Of a stretch of DNA of 64,000 nucleotides, positions 1 to 11,700 are shown piece by piece. Under the pieces are notes generated by a model, which worked only from the letters and a program-made list of their open reading frames with translations, had not been told where the DNA came from and ran no database searches. Every line of letters starts with the position of its first letter. Within the stretch, counting starts at the first letter, position 1. Origin of the DNA: Saitoella complicata NRRL Y-17804 (Eukaryota; Ascomycota; Saitoellomycetes; Saitoellales; Saitoellaceae); NCBI RefSeq assembly GCF_001661265.1, contig NW_017567009.1, positions 243,239 through 307,238 of the forward strand, in the 5' to 3' direction. Both the position numbers and the translations under genes were made by a program.

Positions 1-120
1 CCTAACCCTAACCCTAACCCTAACCCTAACCCTAACCCTAACCCTAACCCTAACCCTAACCCTAACCCTAACCCTAACCCTAACCCTAACCCTAACCCTA
101 ACCCTAACCCTAACCCTAAC
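1..120. repeat. Telomere, 20 x CCTAAC
   Basis: Twenty perfect hexamers with no variant, reading TTAGGG towards the end on the minus strand, as expected for the left end of a fungal chromosome. The array is about 120 bp, a normal length for filamentous fungi. It abuts coding DNA directly: no subtelomeric repeat, helicase gene or spacer lies between it and the next feature. The last CC is shared with the first codon of the adjoining gene fragment (CCA GCT). Confidence 0.97.
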
Positions 121-507
121 CCAGCTTTCGAAAAACACCTCGGTGCCGAGGGCAAAGAAATGGCCGACAGGGACCGCCAGCAACACCTCGATATCAAACA
201 AGAACTCTACGACCTCCAAAACATGTCAACCGACTCTCCCGCTTTCGAGGATAAATTCACTACCCTCTGGGGAAAGCTCGAGCTGCACGTAAAGGAAGAG
301 GAGATGGATGATTTGCCCAAGTTGGACGCGGCGATTAGTGCGGAGGATGCGGAGAGCTATGCCACGAGTTTTCAAAGGACGAAGCATTTTGTGCCGACAA
401 GGAGTCATCCTTCGGCGCCGGATAAGCCTCCGTTTGAGACTATTGCTGGGTTGTTGGCTGCGCCACTTGATAAGTTGGGCGATTTGTTCAGGTCGTTCCC
501 GAAATAG
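121..507 (+). pseudogene. Hemerythrin-like HHE domain gene, 5' part lost at the telomere
   Basis: The open frame runs from the telomere junction to TAG-terminated ...RSFPK. It begins PAFEKHLG, the end of a metal-binding helix of fungal HHE (hemerythrin cation-binding) proteins, and keeps DRxxH and LxxHxxxEE, likely iron ligands. The family normally has another 60-70 residues in front carrying the first ligand helix; here the telomere replaces them. The first ATG in frame is at 160 and would give 115 residues lacking the first helices, so a working four-helix bundle is unlikely. The telomere frame in phase with it reads Pro-Asn repeats without a stop, so the open frame continues to base 1. I infer a chromosome break inside the gene healed by telomerase. 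Family call is firm; loss of function is inference. Confidence 0.85.
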
Positions 508-1846
508 GCTTTGCTGTGTGAGAGGTGAATTTGAACTATAAGTGGAGGATGTACGATAGGGATAGGAGAGTGATATTGTATTGTATCAATATACCCTTTA
601 TCACGCCTGTCACGTTCATTTGTGCAAGATCTTTTTGAGAAGGCCTACCGGGCCACCGTGGGAAACCCCTGGGAGGTCATTTACCTCATGATTTGTGGCT
701 AACTGCGTGTTAATGAATCCTTCATGCCTTACTTAGAAAATAGGTTTGACTACTATTTGCACATCTCGGTTTAGATGCCAGGTCTATGGTTCTCCGTGTT
801 CTTCGGCGCCGACTCCAGAAATCGTGCGAACATGGGTAGGTGTGTGACTCGCACGCGCGCGCGTTCACATAGTACGAACTTCAGCTCCACCTGAAGGACC
901 GCAACAATTGCAAACGCGTACATCACAATAGACTACATTCGACAAATCTTACTCGTTCACCGTGCGAAGAGAGCCTGGCGTTTGAACTTTAACACATCGC
1001 CTATTGTGATCTCACGGCTTTACTCTGCGCGACCGAAATGGCGCCGAGGATTCAGCGAAATGACGCCGGTATGTTGGACTGTTCATCTCGAAGGCGATGG
1101 GCATACTATTGTTGCGTTGTCACGCTGTATTAGGCTTTCGGTTTCGCCGAGGGATTTGACCTTAACACGTTCAACTGAGTTCTAACTTCCATGTCAGGCA
1201 TTCCCGCTCTGATATCTCTTAACCTTAAGCACGTGCACGTGCACAGAACATTCCCTAACCCGCCGTTAAGGTTACAGAAGCAACCGGAGAAATACGTCGA
1301 CATTCTTCCGATTCGCGATTCTTCAATCCTGGCGAGAAACCGTCGTACCAGATTCGTCTGTATCGGCCCGTGCTGCCTATCGTTCTACATTAGGTTTTTC
1401 TAGTGTGCACTTGAGCAGCGCACCCTGGGCCGTCTCGCGCGGAAGCGCTGCAAGGTCTGCCTAAATCAAACAGTCTCGGCAAGCCGCCCGAAAAATTGTT
1501 CGATGCTCGTTGGGGGAAAATCATGCTGTTTTCCCGTCCGTTACTGAGCGGATGTGGAGGATTAAGCTTCAGGCATCAACACGATTGCCTACCTCCTTGC
1601 CCTTTTCGACGTCGACCCAGAGGATTTATACCTCGGCTTCCCACCTTTCTCTTGGGATCAAAGTCGACCTCTCCGGACTTGACTGATCGATTTGATCTAT
1701 CACTACTTGGGGCATAGCGCCTTCCGGTTTTTGTCAACGTTCTTTCCTTCCTGGTCGGACCCACAGTCCGCGGGATACCATCTCCAGGGTTCCGAAACTG
1801 CCGGCACCTCCGTTACCGTTACCGCAAGCGCTACCCGATCTGAAGG
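508..1846. other. Intergenic, 1.3 kb, no gene seen
   Basis: Holds the 3' flank of the HHE fragment and the upstream region of the zinc-cluster regulator. Short open frames here lack family resemblance, splice partners or good starts. Contains a CG-alternating patch near 851 and two abutting CACGTG boxes at 1230-1241. Unlike typical subtelomeres, no repeats are evident. Confidence 0.6.
1229..1244. promoter_or_regulatory. Double CACGTG (E-box) palindrome
   Basis: The 16-bp block GCACGTGCACGTGCAC contains two CACGTG hexamers back to back. CACGTG is the core bound by bHLH factors (Cbf1/Pho4 type in yeasts). It lies about 600 bp upstream of the zinc-cluster regulator start. Function is inference. 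Confidence 0.4.
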
Positions 1847-4562
1847 ATGAAGAGGACTGTTGACGGCGGGTACAAGCAACCGTCAGATCAGCCTCCTCGT
1901 CCAATTGTCCCTGCGCCGGTATCGAATGAGACGTCATTGCCGGACGCGTCACCTCCGGCTCCCGAAGACACACTCCCTCATGATCGGCCTCCGCTAAATC
2001 TCACTGCACCCGTGTCGACGGGTGCCGTACCGCAGATCAGCTCGATCGTCTCGGTTCCAATATCATCAGGTTCCGTTGCAACAGGCAGAGACCGTGCAGT
2101 AAAGGCATGCCGGAACTGTCGACGGCAGAAAGTGCGATGTGAAGGAGCCGAACACGCACCTTGCAAACGTTGCAGGAGTTCGAAGATCGAGTGTATTTTC
2201 GATCGTAAGGAGATTGACCCAGATGACCTGGCATGGCGTCAGGCAGTCGAGAGCAGGCTTGATTCTTTCGGGAAGACCTTGGATACCATCCTGGAGTTCA
2301 TGAAGGCGCAGACGGGGGCAGCTGGTCCTGCTGCATATGCAGGTATACCTCCAGTTGCATCATCTGTTGGACAGGTCTCCCAAGGTGCCTCTCCTCAGTC
2401 GGTGCCGCGATCTACACCGCGTAACCTTTCACCTCGGCAGTCTTTTGTGCCTGATCCACTCCCTCCTCCGCCGGGCTCCTCTGCCTCACTAGCGTCTGAG
2501 CATATGAAAGCGGCCCCTTCAAGTCGTCACCAGTTCCCAGGACAAACACCAATTCAGCAGATGGTGGGGCAGGCCCCACCGCAAGGCTTGCCTTACGCCG
2601 ACATGCAGGCAATGTCATCTGGCTACATCCCTCCTGTTGGTATGTCCTCGATACCGCCGCAGCAGGTGCAGCAGGCAGTGCAGTTTCCAACACAAAACCC
2701 ACCTGGACAATCATGGAATCCGTACGAGCAGCTTACGTCTCCACCCAACACTGTTCCAGGCAGTCATTACCCTGCTTTCCAAGTACCTGGCACCATACCC
2801 CAGGCCTACCCCGACAACTTGAACATGTCAGCAGCTATGAACGCCTTCCAGGCTCAACATTCTCAAATACCTTCTGCAGTTGCTGGTTCTCCCGGTAACC
2901 AGGTTGCTCCGCGACCTCCCTCCTCTCAGCAAGACCTAATCACGAAAGGATCGCTTACCTATGAGCAGGCAAGTATTTTATATACATTGTCCGTTTCCTT
3001 CCAGAGATGGCGATATCGTTCCTGATTTTCAATTGCTAACATCTTCTCACAGCTTTCACCAAAGGATTAGTCCTTTTCTCTTCGGGTTCATGATCACGAG
3101 CGGCTCACTACCCGAACTACGACAACGTTCCCCCCTATTATTAGCAGCAATATGTGCTGTTTCATCCCTTTATTGTCAAGAGCTCACTCATTTATTCTCG
3201 GTTTGCAAGATGGAGTTGGAGGAGTTAACGACGGCATTGTTGTTTGCGCCGGCGTCTGGACAGGATTTTTCGTCGCCAGAGTATATTGATACGGTTATTG
3301 CATTGTGTGTGGCGAGTTTGTGGATGGGGGAGGCAGGGTGGCATATGTCGGGGATTGCGGCAAGATTGGCGGTGCAGTGTGGGTTGCAGAAGAGTTTCCA
3401 GAGTGTTGTTCAGGAGAAGGCGGCGATACAGTCGGCAAACGTTCTTGCTGGTGGGTCAGCTGGAGGTTCACCGGTTCAGCCCAACGGTGTGGTGACGAAG
3501 AAGCAACCGGTGTCAAAAGATGTCAGTACGGAGAAGCTGAATAAGCTACGTCTGTGGTACCTTCTATTCTGCATCGATCGGCAGCAAGCAGTCTTGTCGT
3601 CACGACCACCGCTGCTCGTGCAGGAGGAGGCCCGACATGCAAGAATCCTGCTTGAGGGGACCCACGACGTCCACTCTGACCTAAGACTTGTCGAGCAAGT
3701 CGAGCTTAACGTGGTTCTTAGCAAGATCATGGAGAATTCCAATAACGACATGATCCCGCCGCAGCAATGGTCGAGCAAAACATGGGAGAGCAACTTCGAG
3801 CTTGATCAGTGGATGGTGTCTTGGGCCGTGAAACTGTCACCGCAGAAGTACAACAGTGCTTGGCCGACTAAGGCGGTTCTGCTCAACTATCATTACGCGA
3901 AGTTGTTCCTTAATTCTGGCGCCTCTGTCGATGGTAGCAAGCTCTCGCAGAATCCTCTTACCGCCGAACACGTTGACAACGTTCGCGGAGCGGTTGCTGC
4001 GGCAAACAGTGTCCTCGACCTTGTTGCTAACGATTCGGACGTTCAGTTTGCTCTGGCGTACGTGCCTTGTAACTTCCATACCATGTTGTTTCAGGCAAGT
4101 CGCTTTCTATTGAAGTCGCTCAGTAATGGCATCGGTGATGTCGTCGGTGGTAACGCGACTCAGCGCGAGGCCAAATCCATTGCGTTGGTGACAAGGGTTG
4201 CTCAGATCATGCGTGAGCGGACAGTCACGAACAAGGCTGTACCATTCACGTTGTCGCAGGCTCTCACGAAGTTGTTGGCTGAGACGGTTACGAAGATTAC
4301 TCCTGTTCCGCCTGAGAAGGTGGAGCCTGTGCCGAAGAGAGCGAGGATTGCGGCGTGGCCCGGAAGTATACCAGACTACCCTGCCATGAATGGATCTGAT
4401 ACTCAGGTCGAGGCACGAGACACTCCTGATTATCCGCTCTCCCACCCCGATGACTTCGAGACGAGTCCTCGAGGTCAAAATGTGCAGCCTTATCCTGTAC
4501 CTAATACGAATGGAACGCCAAGCGGTGGTGATGACGACGCGGATGATGGAAGGTTTTTCTGA
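1847..4562 (+). CDS. Zn2Cys6 transcription factor
   Basis: Predicted nuclear DNA-binding regulator. Exons 1847-2988 and 3053-4562 give 883 residues. The cluster at residues 88-116 has Cys at 88, 91, 98, 106, 109 and 116 (CX2CX6CX7CX2CX6C). A short helix follows, then about 200 residues rich in Pro, Gln and Ser, then the fungal 'middle homology' region (LWMGEAGWHMSGIAARLAVQ and on) and a low-complexity C-terminus. I placed the 64-nt intron at GTCCGT...CACAG because only that donor gives a continuous frame and restores the conserved FHQRISPFL stretch. Resembles priB/LEU3-type regulators; targets unknown. Upstream neighbour is the chromosome end. Confidence 0.88.
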
Positions 4563-5345
4563 GTTGACCGAATGGTTGTTTTGCATTTTTGGGTCGGCGT
4601 TTGTGTGGGGCAAATATATGAAGGGTTTGGACAATGTTTCTGAAGAAGAAGGGGATATATCTTAATGTTGACGCATTATTACGGCTTATGCATACCTATT
4701 GTAATATCTATTGACAGTGGAATGTCGTTCACTCTCCTCTCCTTATCTGTATCAAATCGCATTCATTGTGACTTGCCAGCTCGCCCTGTATCGCCAGGTC
4801 TGACCCGTCCACGTCGATGCATATATATATATATATGGCGGTTAACGCAAGCGTGGGAACATGTCGCTACCAGACGATGCCGCCCTCTACAAGCAACCGG
4901 TTGGTAGCCATTGGCATCCAGAAGTCCTTCAGACGTTTAACGCCCAGCATCAAGAGCTTCCATTGATACGGAAATCTCGGAGGTTCGCCGGTTTTTTTAA
5001 CCTTAACCCTACGCGTTCGCGATCGCGCTAAGAAAAACCGAAAACTGTTGAGCATCGGCGACACCTCCGACAAAATACGCGAAGAACACGCTTCATTCCA
5101 AGCCGAAGCTCAGCTGCCAAGGAACGTCAAATCGGCTGTAAGCCGAGGCTGACATCTCATCTGTACCCCACAGGCATACTCGGTGGCTTGCAATTACTTC
5201 ACCCCTTTTTGGCACGTCCGTCGTACGTCGTACGTTCTTCGTTAGCAGCGGTTGAGCCTCGATCCGGCCTGGAACACTACCGGATCGCCTATTTCGACTG
5301 GTATATTGTCAATCTCTACGCGTTTCATTGCGTGAACATATCGAT
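4563..5345. other. Intergenic, promoter of the inositol transporter
   Basis: No gene seen. Contains an (AT)8 run at 4821-4836 and a telomere-like AACCTTAACCCT at 4999-5010. The (AT)n run is 510 bp from the ATG, too far for an ordinary TATA box unless the 5' UTR is long. A CGTCGTACGTCGTACG near 5218 repeats TCGTACG. Confidence 0.5.
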
Positions 5346-7010
5346 ATGGCCAGCAGTTCAACACATTCCGCGAGCTCGTCGCGAGACTTCACAGCGCGCC
5401 AGTCCGCGATGCACCGACAAGACTCTATGAAGAAGGGTGCTATCACCGCAGAGGCCGACCTTTCCGTCCATGGCTTGATCGGGCCTGCGCCTGAGGTCGA
5501 CATCGAGGGCATCAAGCCAGGTGCTATGATCTGGTTCTTGACCTTTATTGCTGGTATCTCTGGTCTTTTGTTCGGTTACGATACTGGTGTTATCTCCGGT
5601 GCTCTTGTCGTTATCGGCACAGATCTCGGAGGCAAAGCCCTTACTTCTTTCAACAAGGAGCTCATTACCTCTGCTACTGCTCTCGGAGCTCTTCTCGGTG
5701 GTCTTGGCGCTGGTTCTCTTGCCGATTTTATTGGTCGAAGATGGGTTATCGGGGTCGCCAACGTCATTTTCGTGGCTGGATCCATCATTCAGGCCGCTGC
5801 TCCTGATCTCTGGACCATGATCGGTGGTCGTTTCGTTATTGGTTGGGGTGTCGGTCTTGCCTCGCTCATTGTTCCCCTTTACATTGCCGAGCTAGCTCCT
5901 GCATCATACCGTGGACGTATGATTGTTATCAATGTCTTGTTCATCACCTTCGGTCAAGTCGTCGCTTACGCTATTGACGCTGCATTTGAGCATGTTCACG
6001 GTGGGTGGAGGTACATGGTTGGTGGTGGTGCCATCCCCGCCATCGTCCAGCTCGGTACCCTCTTTATCTTGCCCGAGACCCCTCGTTACCTCTGTCGTAA
6101 GGACAAGCTTCAGGAGGCTGCTGCTGTTTTGCAGCGTATCTACCCTTCTGCGGGTTCCGCTGAGATACAGGCCAAGATTGAGAACATCCACGCTGGTGTC
6201 AAGGAGGCTGGTCAGCGTCACGGCACCTACTGGCAGAACCTCGTTAACACGCTGAAGAAGCTTTACTTGGTTCCTGCTAATTTCAGGGCTTTGGTCATTG
6301 CCTGTGGTCTTCAGGGTATTCAGCAACTTTGCGGTTGGAATTCGTTGATGTACTTTTCCGCTACTATCTTCCAGACCGTTGGATTCGCCAACCCTATTGC
6401 AACGTCCCTCGTCGTTGCTTGCACCAACTTTGTCTTCACGATCGTCGCATTCAACCTCATTGACCGCATCGGTCGTCGTCGCATTTTGCTTTGCACCGTT
6501 TGGGGTATGTCACTCGCTCTGGTCCTCGCTGCCATTGCTTTCCACTACCTTCCCCGTAACGCATCTGGCGAGATCGAGGCCTCTCACTCTGACCCATGGG
6601 CTGCCGTGGTTCTCTTTTCTATGATGCTCTTTGCTGCGTTCTACGCTACCGGTATCGGAAACGTCCCTTGGCAACAGTCCGAGTTGTTCCCTTACGAGGT
6701 CCGTGGTATCGGTACCGGTATGGCTACCGCTACGAACTGGGGTGGTAACCTCATCATTGGTTCAACTTTCTTGACTTTGATGGACCGTATTACTCCTTCT
6801 GGTACTTTCGGTCTTTACGCCGGTATCTGTTTCTTGGGTTGGTTGTTCGTAATCTTCTGCTACCCTGAGACCAGTGGATTCACCATTGAGGAGATTGGAG
6901 AGCTTCTTCAGCATGGGTTCGGTATTAGGGAGAGTCAGAGGAGGAGGGCAGCGAAGCAGGCTGCTGCTCGGAGCAACATTGAGTTGGGCGAGAATGCTTC
7001 TCAGGCCTAA
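5346..7010 (+). CDS. ITR1: Major facilitator sugar transporter, myo-inositol type
   Basis: Intronless, 554 residues, predicted 12-helix plasma-membrane H+-coupled symporter importing myo-inositol for phosphatidylinositol synthesis. Sugar-porter signatures are in order: [64 protein letters not shown] and [11 protein letters not shown]. The WNSLMYFS and [10 protein letters not shown] segments match yeast Itr1/Itr2 rather than hexose carriers. The ATG at 5346 is the first in frame; a TTG 18 bases upstream is not a plausible start. The N-terminal 60 residues are Ser/Thr-rich and cytosolic, likely a regulatory tail. Substrate is inferred from family similarity. Confidence 0.88.
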   Translation: MASSSTHSASSSRDFTARQSAMHRQDSMKKGAITAEADLSVHGLIGPAPEVDIEGIKPGAMIWFLTFIAGISGLLFGYDTGVISGALVVIGTDLGGKALTSFNKELITSATALGALLGGLGAGSLADFIGRRWVIGVANVIFVAGSIIQAAAPDLWTMIGGRFVIGWGVGLASLIVPLYIAELAPASYRGRMIVINVLFITFGQVVAYAIDAAFEHVHGGWRYMVGGGAIPAIVQLGTLFILPETPRYLCRKDKLQEAAAVLQRIYPSAGSAEIQAKIENIHAGVKEAGQRHGTYWQNLVNTLKKLYLVPANFRALVIACGLQGIQQLCGWNSLMYFSATIFQTVGFANPIATSLVVACTNFVFTIVAFNLIDRIGRRRILLCTVWGMSLALVLAAIAFHYLPRNASGEIEASHSDPWAAVVLFSMMLFAAFYATGIGNVPWQQSELFPYEVRGIGTGMATATNWGGNLIIGSTFLTLMDRITPSGTFGLYAGICFLGWLFVIFCYPETSGFTIEEIGELLQHGFGIRESQRRRAAKQAAARSNIELGENASQA

Positions 7011-7306
7011 TGGGACATTCATAAGAGTTTGCATTGCGTGTGTTTTGCATAAAATTTGCTTAGTTGATACCTAGCATAGACTTTGGCATGAGATGAACGG
7101 AATAGTGATAATGATAGTGACATTAAGTTAACCATAACTATGGCCTTCTTACATATGATAAAATACAACGCCTGACGTAACAAAAACCAAGAAGAAAATC
7201 TGTGTAGCTCTGAAGCGTGTAGCTCTGGCTCTGGTATATGAGGGTACCACTCTGGTCCCCTTTATCTCCTATCTCTTCCTCTCACGCTCTCTCTATCGGA
7301 AACACT

Positions 7307-8383
7307 CTAAGCGTTGATAGCGTCGAAAGTGATGGGCTTGGACTCCACAGGGAAGGGGACACCCAACTCCATCAACGTGGTAAAGACCTTACCGAAATCC
7401 TCGAAGAACCTCTTCTCATCAGCAGCGTAGATGTCAACCCACTTCTTGAACTCCTTGTCTTTGATGAGAGCCATGTCGGTAGGCAACATCATCAAGCTCC
7501 TGGAACCGTCGTCAATGAACTGCTTAGGTCCATCCCACTTCTTCCAGGACCACTTCTCGGACTTCAAGAGCTGGTAATAGGCGTTGGTCAAAACAGTAGG
7601 AGAGAAAGTCCAGGGACCATCGAAACCGGAGCGGTCAGTGTGGCATCGTCCGAGAGCGTGGGCACCAGACAACAAGACAATCTCCTGGTCGTTGAAACCC
7701 ATGCGGTAGAAGATACCGCGCAAATGCTTCTGCTCCTTGGAGGCGTCGGGGAGACGACCGTCAGGTGTGCAGGCAGCGACGTCCTTGTCCTGACGACCGG
7801 GCCTCCATGGGACCTTCACGTTACCGAGAGACAACTCCTGGATGGCACAGGTACCGGCCAAAGTCCACAAGTCGGAGTAGGAGATCCAAGGATTAGCCTG
7901 CTTGATAGGCTCCAATGCATCACGGGCGACCTTCAAACCAGCGTTGGCACCGTGGTCAGACTCGGGGGCGAAACGCATAGTGGCACCGTTGGAACCACCA
8001 GTACCGGTCTCCTTGTCGTAGGTACCAGAAGCGTGCCACGCGAGACGGACAATAACAGGTCCGTAAGAACCGTCCTCGTAAGCCTCAGACGCCTCGGAGG
8101 CTAAGAGCTCGGCAATCTCCTTGTAGACCTTCTGGTAGTCGACCTTGTGTTCCTTCACGGCGCGGGTAGCATCCTCAGCGGTCTGGAGCTTAGGCGCAAC
8201 CTCGTTCTGGGAGTAAAAGTAGTAACCGGCTCCGCCAGCGACCAAGGCTGCGATACCGACGAGAGCACCGGTGTTAGATGACTTGGGAGGCTGGGTAGTT
8301 GCGTACGCACGGCGAGACGCACCGGCGGCGGAAGTACGAATAGCAGCTGAGCGAGCAGCGGAACGGAAAGCTGTACGGAACAT
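7307..8383 (-). CDS. CCP1: Cytochrome c peroxidase, mitochondrial
   Basis: Haem peroxidase of the intermembrane space that reduces H2O2 with electrons from cytochrome c. 358 residues, intronless. The N-terminus has a bipartite import signal: an Arg/Ala-rich presequence ([16 protein letters not shown]) followed by a hydrophobic stretch ([19 protein letters not shown]), as in yeast Ccp1. Distal-side [11 protein letters not shown] holds the catalytic Arg, Trp and His. Proximal [11 protein letters not shown] carries the haem-ligand His, and GPW follows with the Trp that forms the radical. MMLPTD and [13 protein letters not shown] complete the class I pattern. Convergent with the inositol transporter, 296 bp between stops. 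Confidence 0.95.
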   Translation of the reverse strand: MFRTAFRSAARSAAIRTSAAGASRRAYATTQPPKSSNTGALVGIAALVAGGAGYYFYSQNEVAPKLQTAEDATRAVKEHKVDYQKVYKEIAELLASEASEAYEDGSYGPVIVRLAWHASGTYDKETGTGGSNGATMRFAPESDHGANAGLKVARDALEPIKQANPWISYSDLWTLAGTCAIQELSLGNVKVPWRPGRQDKDVAACTPDGRLPDASKEQKHLRGIFYRMGFNDQEIVLLSGAHALGRCHTDRSGFDGPWTFSPTVLTNAYYQLLKSEKWSWKKWDGPKQFIDDGSRSLMMLPTDMALIKDKEFKKWVDIYAADEKRFFEDFGKVFTTLMELGVPFPVESKPITFDAINA

Positions 8384-8730
8384 TGTAAAGATTGATTATC
8401 GGATCAGCCGATCTGCTTGTCAATTGAACTTTAACGGCCGAGGATGGTTGGCAGCTTATGTAGTCACGGCACTGGATTGGCGGCTTAAACTGTGCGGGGT
8501 ATAACCGAGTCAGACGGCGAATCGGAGCCGCGGATTTGTCAAAGTTAAGCATCTGGCCCAACCGATAAGTCGAGAATTACACAGCAGTAGAATTACTAGT
8601 ACCGTAAGCATAAAAGCCTAGACGAAAAGCAAGCAAGAATGAATAAGCAATAACCAAGAACAAAACAGAACCAACCAGCGTCTCATCATCTCCATAATCA
8701 TACCATCCCAAGCTGACTCATCATCATCCG
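8384..8730. other. Intergenic, CCP1 promoter and EIS1 3' flank
   Basis: 347 bp between the EIS1 stop and the CCP1 start, both genes on the minus strand. An imperfect inverted repeat around GATCAGCCGATC (8400-8412) lies just upstream of the CCP1 ATG. No gene seen. Confidence 0.5.
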
Positions 8731-11700
8731 TTAAAACTCTTCCTTGAACGAGCTCCTAAGCTTTCTAGCCTCCCTGTCAAGATTAACCTGACCCATCATC
8801 CGGTTAATCTCCTCTGAATCCTCAGCAGCAGGCTCGACAGTCTCGGGATCAACAATAGCATCCTCATCTCCCTTTTGCGCGCCAGGAGAGAAGAAGTGCC
8901 TGGAGGTAACACGAGTAGGAAGCGACTCCGCCAAAGTAAAGTCCTGCTGACTCTGACCCTGACCCTTCTCAAGAGGAAGCGCCTGGCTACTAGGGACCGA
9001 GCTTGACTGAGACTCAACAGCAGTAGCATACTGCGTAGGCCTCTGCAACGAGATATCGCTCAACATCCTAGCCGACATCCCAGGCTTAACCAATTCATCC
9101 TCAGTACGCTCAATCGTAGGACTTGTACCACCAACAGCACTGAGCCCAATCTCCTTCGGAACCTGCAAACTCGTCTGACTCAAGTTCTTCGCCTGAAGAT
9201 GCGGAGCCGAGGTCGATGTTTGAGCTGGAATACTAGACGTCGAGCCACCGTAAGTAAGCGGCACGTTGAGTTCCAATGGGGCACCAAACCTCTTCTGGTG
9301 CGCTGCGGTGGGCGGGGAAAGACCAATTAAATCGTCCTCGCCGGCTTCGTGCCATTCCTCGTTATCCTCACTCGAGGCGGTTGCGGTACCGGTCGTAGGA
9401 CGGCCCTGGCGATCGATGATGCCGGATTCGTGGTCGAGCGTGCGGACACTCGCGGGCTTCTCATCACCCTCGGGCTCAGGGATATCCATACCACGGACAG
9501 GCCTCAAGCCCTCACGGGGCGGGAGACGGCGGTAAGAGGAGGCGCTCGCGACACTCGAATCACTCGAGAAACTAACAGCCCTCTCCCTCTCGTGCTCCAT
9601 ATCCTCCGCCTCACCCTCAACAACCGCACTCTCACGGTCAACATCAACATGATCAACCCTACCTTCAGGCTCTCCCTCCTCGACAATAGGAGTAGCTGGT
9701 GCCTCCTCCGCTATAGTCTCATGAGCAGCAACAGCAGGCGCCTGCTGCTGGGTCTGCGAAGCCTCTCGTCGGCGCTTGGACAACCAAGACAACTTCTTGG
9801 AGAAGTAAGAGCCGGGAGTGACGCCCTGTTTAACCATATGCTGCTGCGTCGTCTCCGTCTTCATACTAGCCTGATCATCACTGACACCAACACGCTCAAG
9901 TTCAGGCGTGACCCTCCTCGACGTGCTCCTCTGCACACCTGGAGAAGCCGGCGCAACAACCTCACCCCTAGCTCCCGAGCCAGAGCCCGAGGAAGCAGAA
10001 GCAGAAGCCGGCGCAGCGGTATAGGTAACAGGCTCGTTCGCCCTCCTCCTATCCTCCGACCTCCTAACCGCAGCCTGATGCTTCCCAACACTCTTCTCAA
10101 TAGCCCTCTGCTCCCTCTCCCACACCTCCCTCTCCTTCTTCTCCCTCTTCAACGTCTCATCCTCCTCCTTCTGCCTCCTCGCCGCCTGCGCGGCCCTATC
10201 AATATCATTCAAGGCAGGACGGAGACGTCTCGCAGCGATGGCTTCGATCTCGGCACGCGTCATAGTTTTCCCGAAACCGAGGTCGACCGTGTCGCGCTTG
10301 TGTGTACGAGCTTCCTCGAGTTCGGCCATGCGTCTTCGGAAGAACTCCATCTCGCTGGCAACCCTCGCCTTCGCGTCCTCTCTCCTCTTCTCCTCCGTGA
10401 TCAACCTTTGATTCTTGCGCTCAGTCTGCGAACGCATAACCGCCGCCGCAGCTTGGGACGAGTTGACACCTCCACCACCGGTCGTCATAACCGAAGCCTG
10501 CGTACCCTGCCTGTTCAATGCAGCCCGTGCCCCACGCGCACCAGGACCATGCCCCGCCCTTCCCTCATAATACGAACTCTCCTCCTGCACACTCGGCGCG
10601 AAACTCCAATCAGACGCATTCGAAGCCCGACGAACCAAATCACTCTTCGGCTCCATCTTTCTCTGCTCCAAATCCTTCTTCGCATTCAACCTAGCTTGTG
10701 CAAGAACTCTTTCTGCGTTCACGGCCGGAGCGGTGGGGGAAGGAGGAGCGGGAGCGGGTTTCCGTGCGTGAGCGGTGGATGCGGCACGTGTGAAATCAAC
10801 CCTCCAACTCTCGCGCTTCGCAACCTCGGATTTCTTCAACATCGTCGCTGCCCCCGCCGCCGCCAAACTCCTCGAGCGATTCAAATCAGACGGCTCGAAA
10901 ACCTCGACGGTACGGGCATCACGATGAGCCTGCGTGGCCGCCGCACCGGCGCCTTGGGCACTGAGCGCGGGGACTTGATACCCGACTGTTTTCTGCTCTG
11001 CATGAGCCAAGGATGCCGCGGCGCCGGAGGCACTCTCAGCGTGGGGTTGATACGTCTGTGGAATCTTTGTGCGTTCCCAGCCGAGGGAAGCCGCGGCACC
11101 AGACGCGGCATCATGTGCCGGTACATAAGTCTGCGGAATCTTAGTCTGGTCCCAACCAAGACTCGCTGCAGCACCCGAAGCCGCGTCCTTAGCAGGAACA
11201 TACGTTTCCGGAACCTTCGTGTTGTCCCATCCCAATATCGCGGCCTTCCCGGCCTCGGCAGCGGTGTGGTGTTCGAGCGCTTGCGGCGCCTCGATGTTCC
11301 AGCCGAGTGTAGCGGCTTTTCCGGCAGCGGAGGCAGTTTCATGATGGTACCCTTCAGGCGCCTCGACTTTCCACCCAAGCGTCGCGGCTTTCCCGGCTGC
11401 AGCGGCGGTTTCGCGATGGTACCCTTCAGGCGCCTCGACTTTCCACCCAAGCGTCGCAGCTTTCCCGGCTGCAGCGGCGGTTTGGTGCTCAAACTTCTCC
11501 GGAGGCTTTACGTTCCAGCCGAGCGTAGCGGCCTTTGCGGCGGCGTTTGGGGTGGACCCGACGTCTTGGGAATACACAGACCCGGGATGTCCCAGCGCAG
11601 CGAATGCGGCACTTGCACCCGCCCCAGCCGGGATCTCCACGAAGTGACGGTTAGGGTTATCGACAGCCTCAAAGAGAGGAGTAGCGGCGGCCCTAGACGC

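Noticed and set aside
2969-3052. GC-AG intron (CAG-GCAAGT donor) in the zinc-cluster factor
   Set aside because: The donor looks strong but joins the second exon in the wrong frame with an immediate stop. GTCCGT at 2989 keeps the frame and restores the conserved FHQRISPFL stretch.
4999-5013. Interstitial telomere-like AACCTTAACCCT
   Set aside because: Only two imperfect units; no array, so no support for a fused or internal telomere.
5328-5345. Upstream start of the inositol transporter (TTG)
   Set aside because: Non-AUG start with no support; the first ATG at 5346 gives the normal N-terminus.
8796-9029. Leu/Arg-rich short frames overlapping EIS1
   Set aside because: Frame shadows of the real gene.
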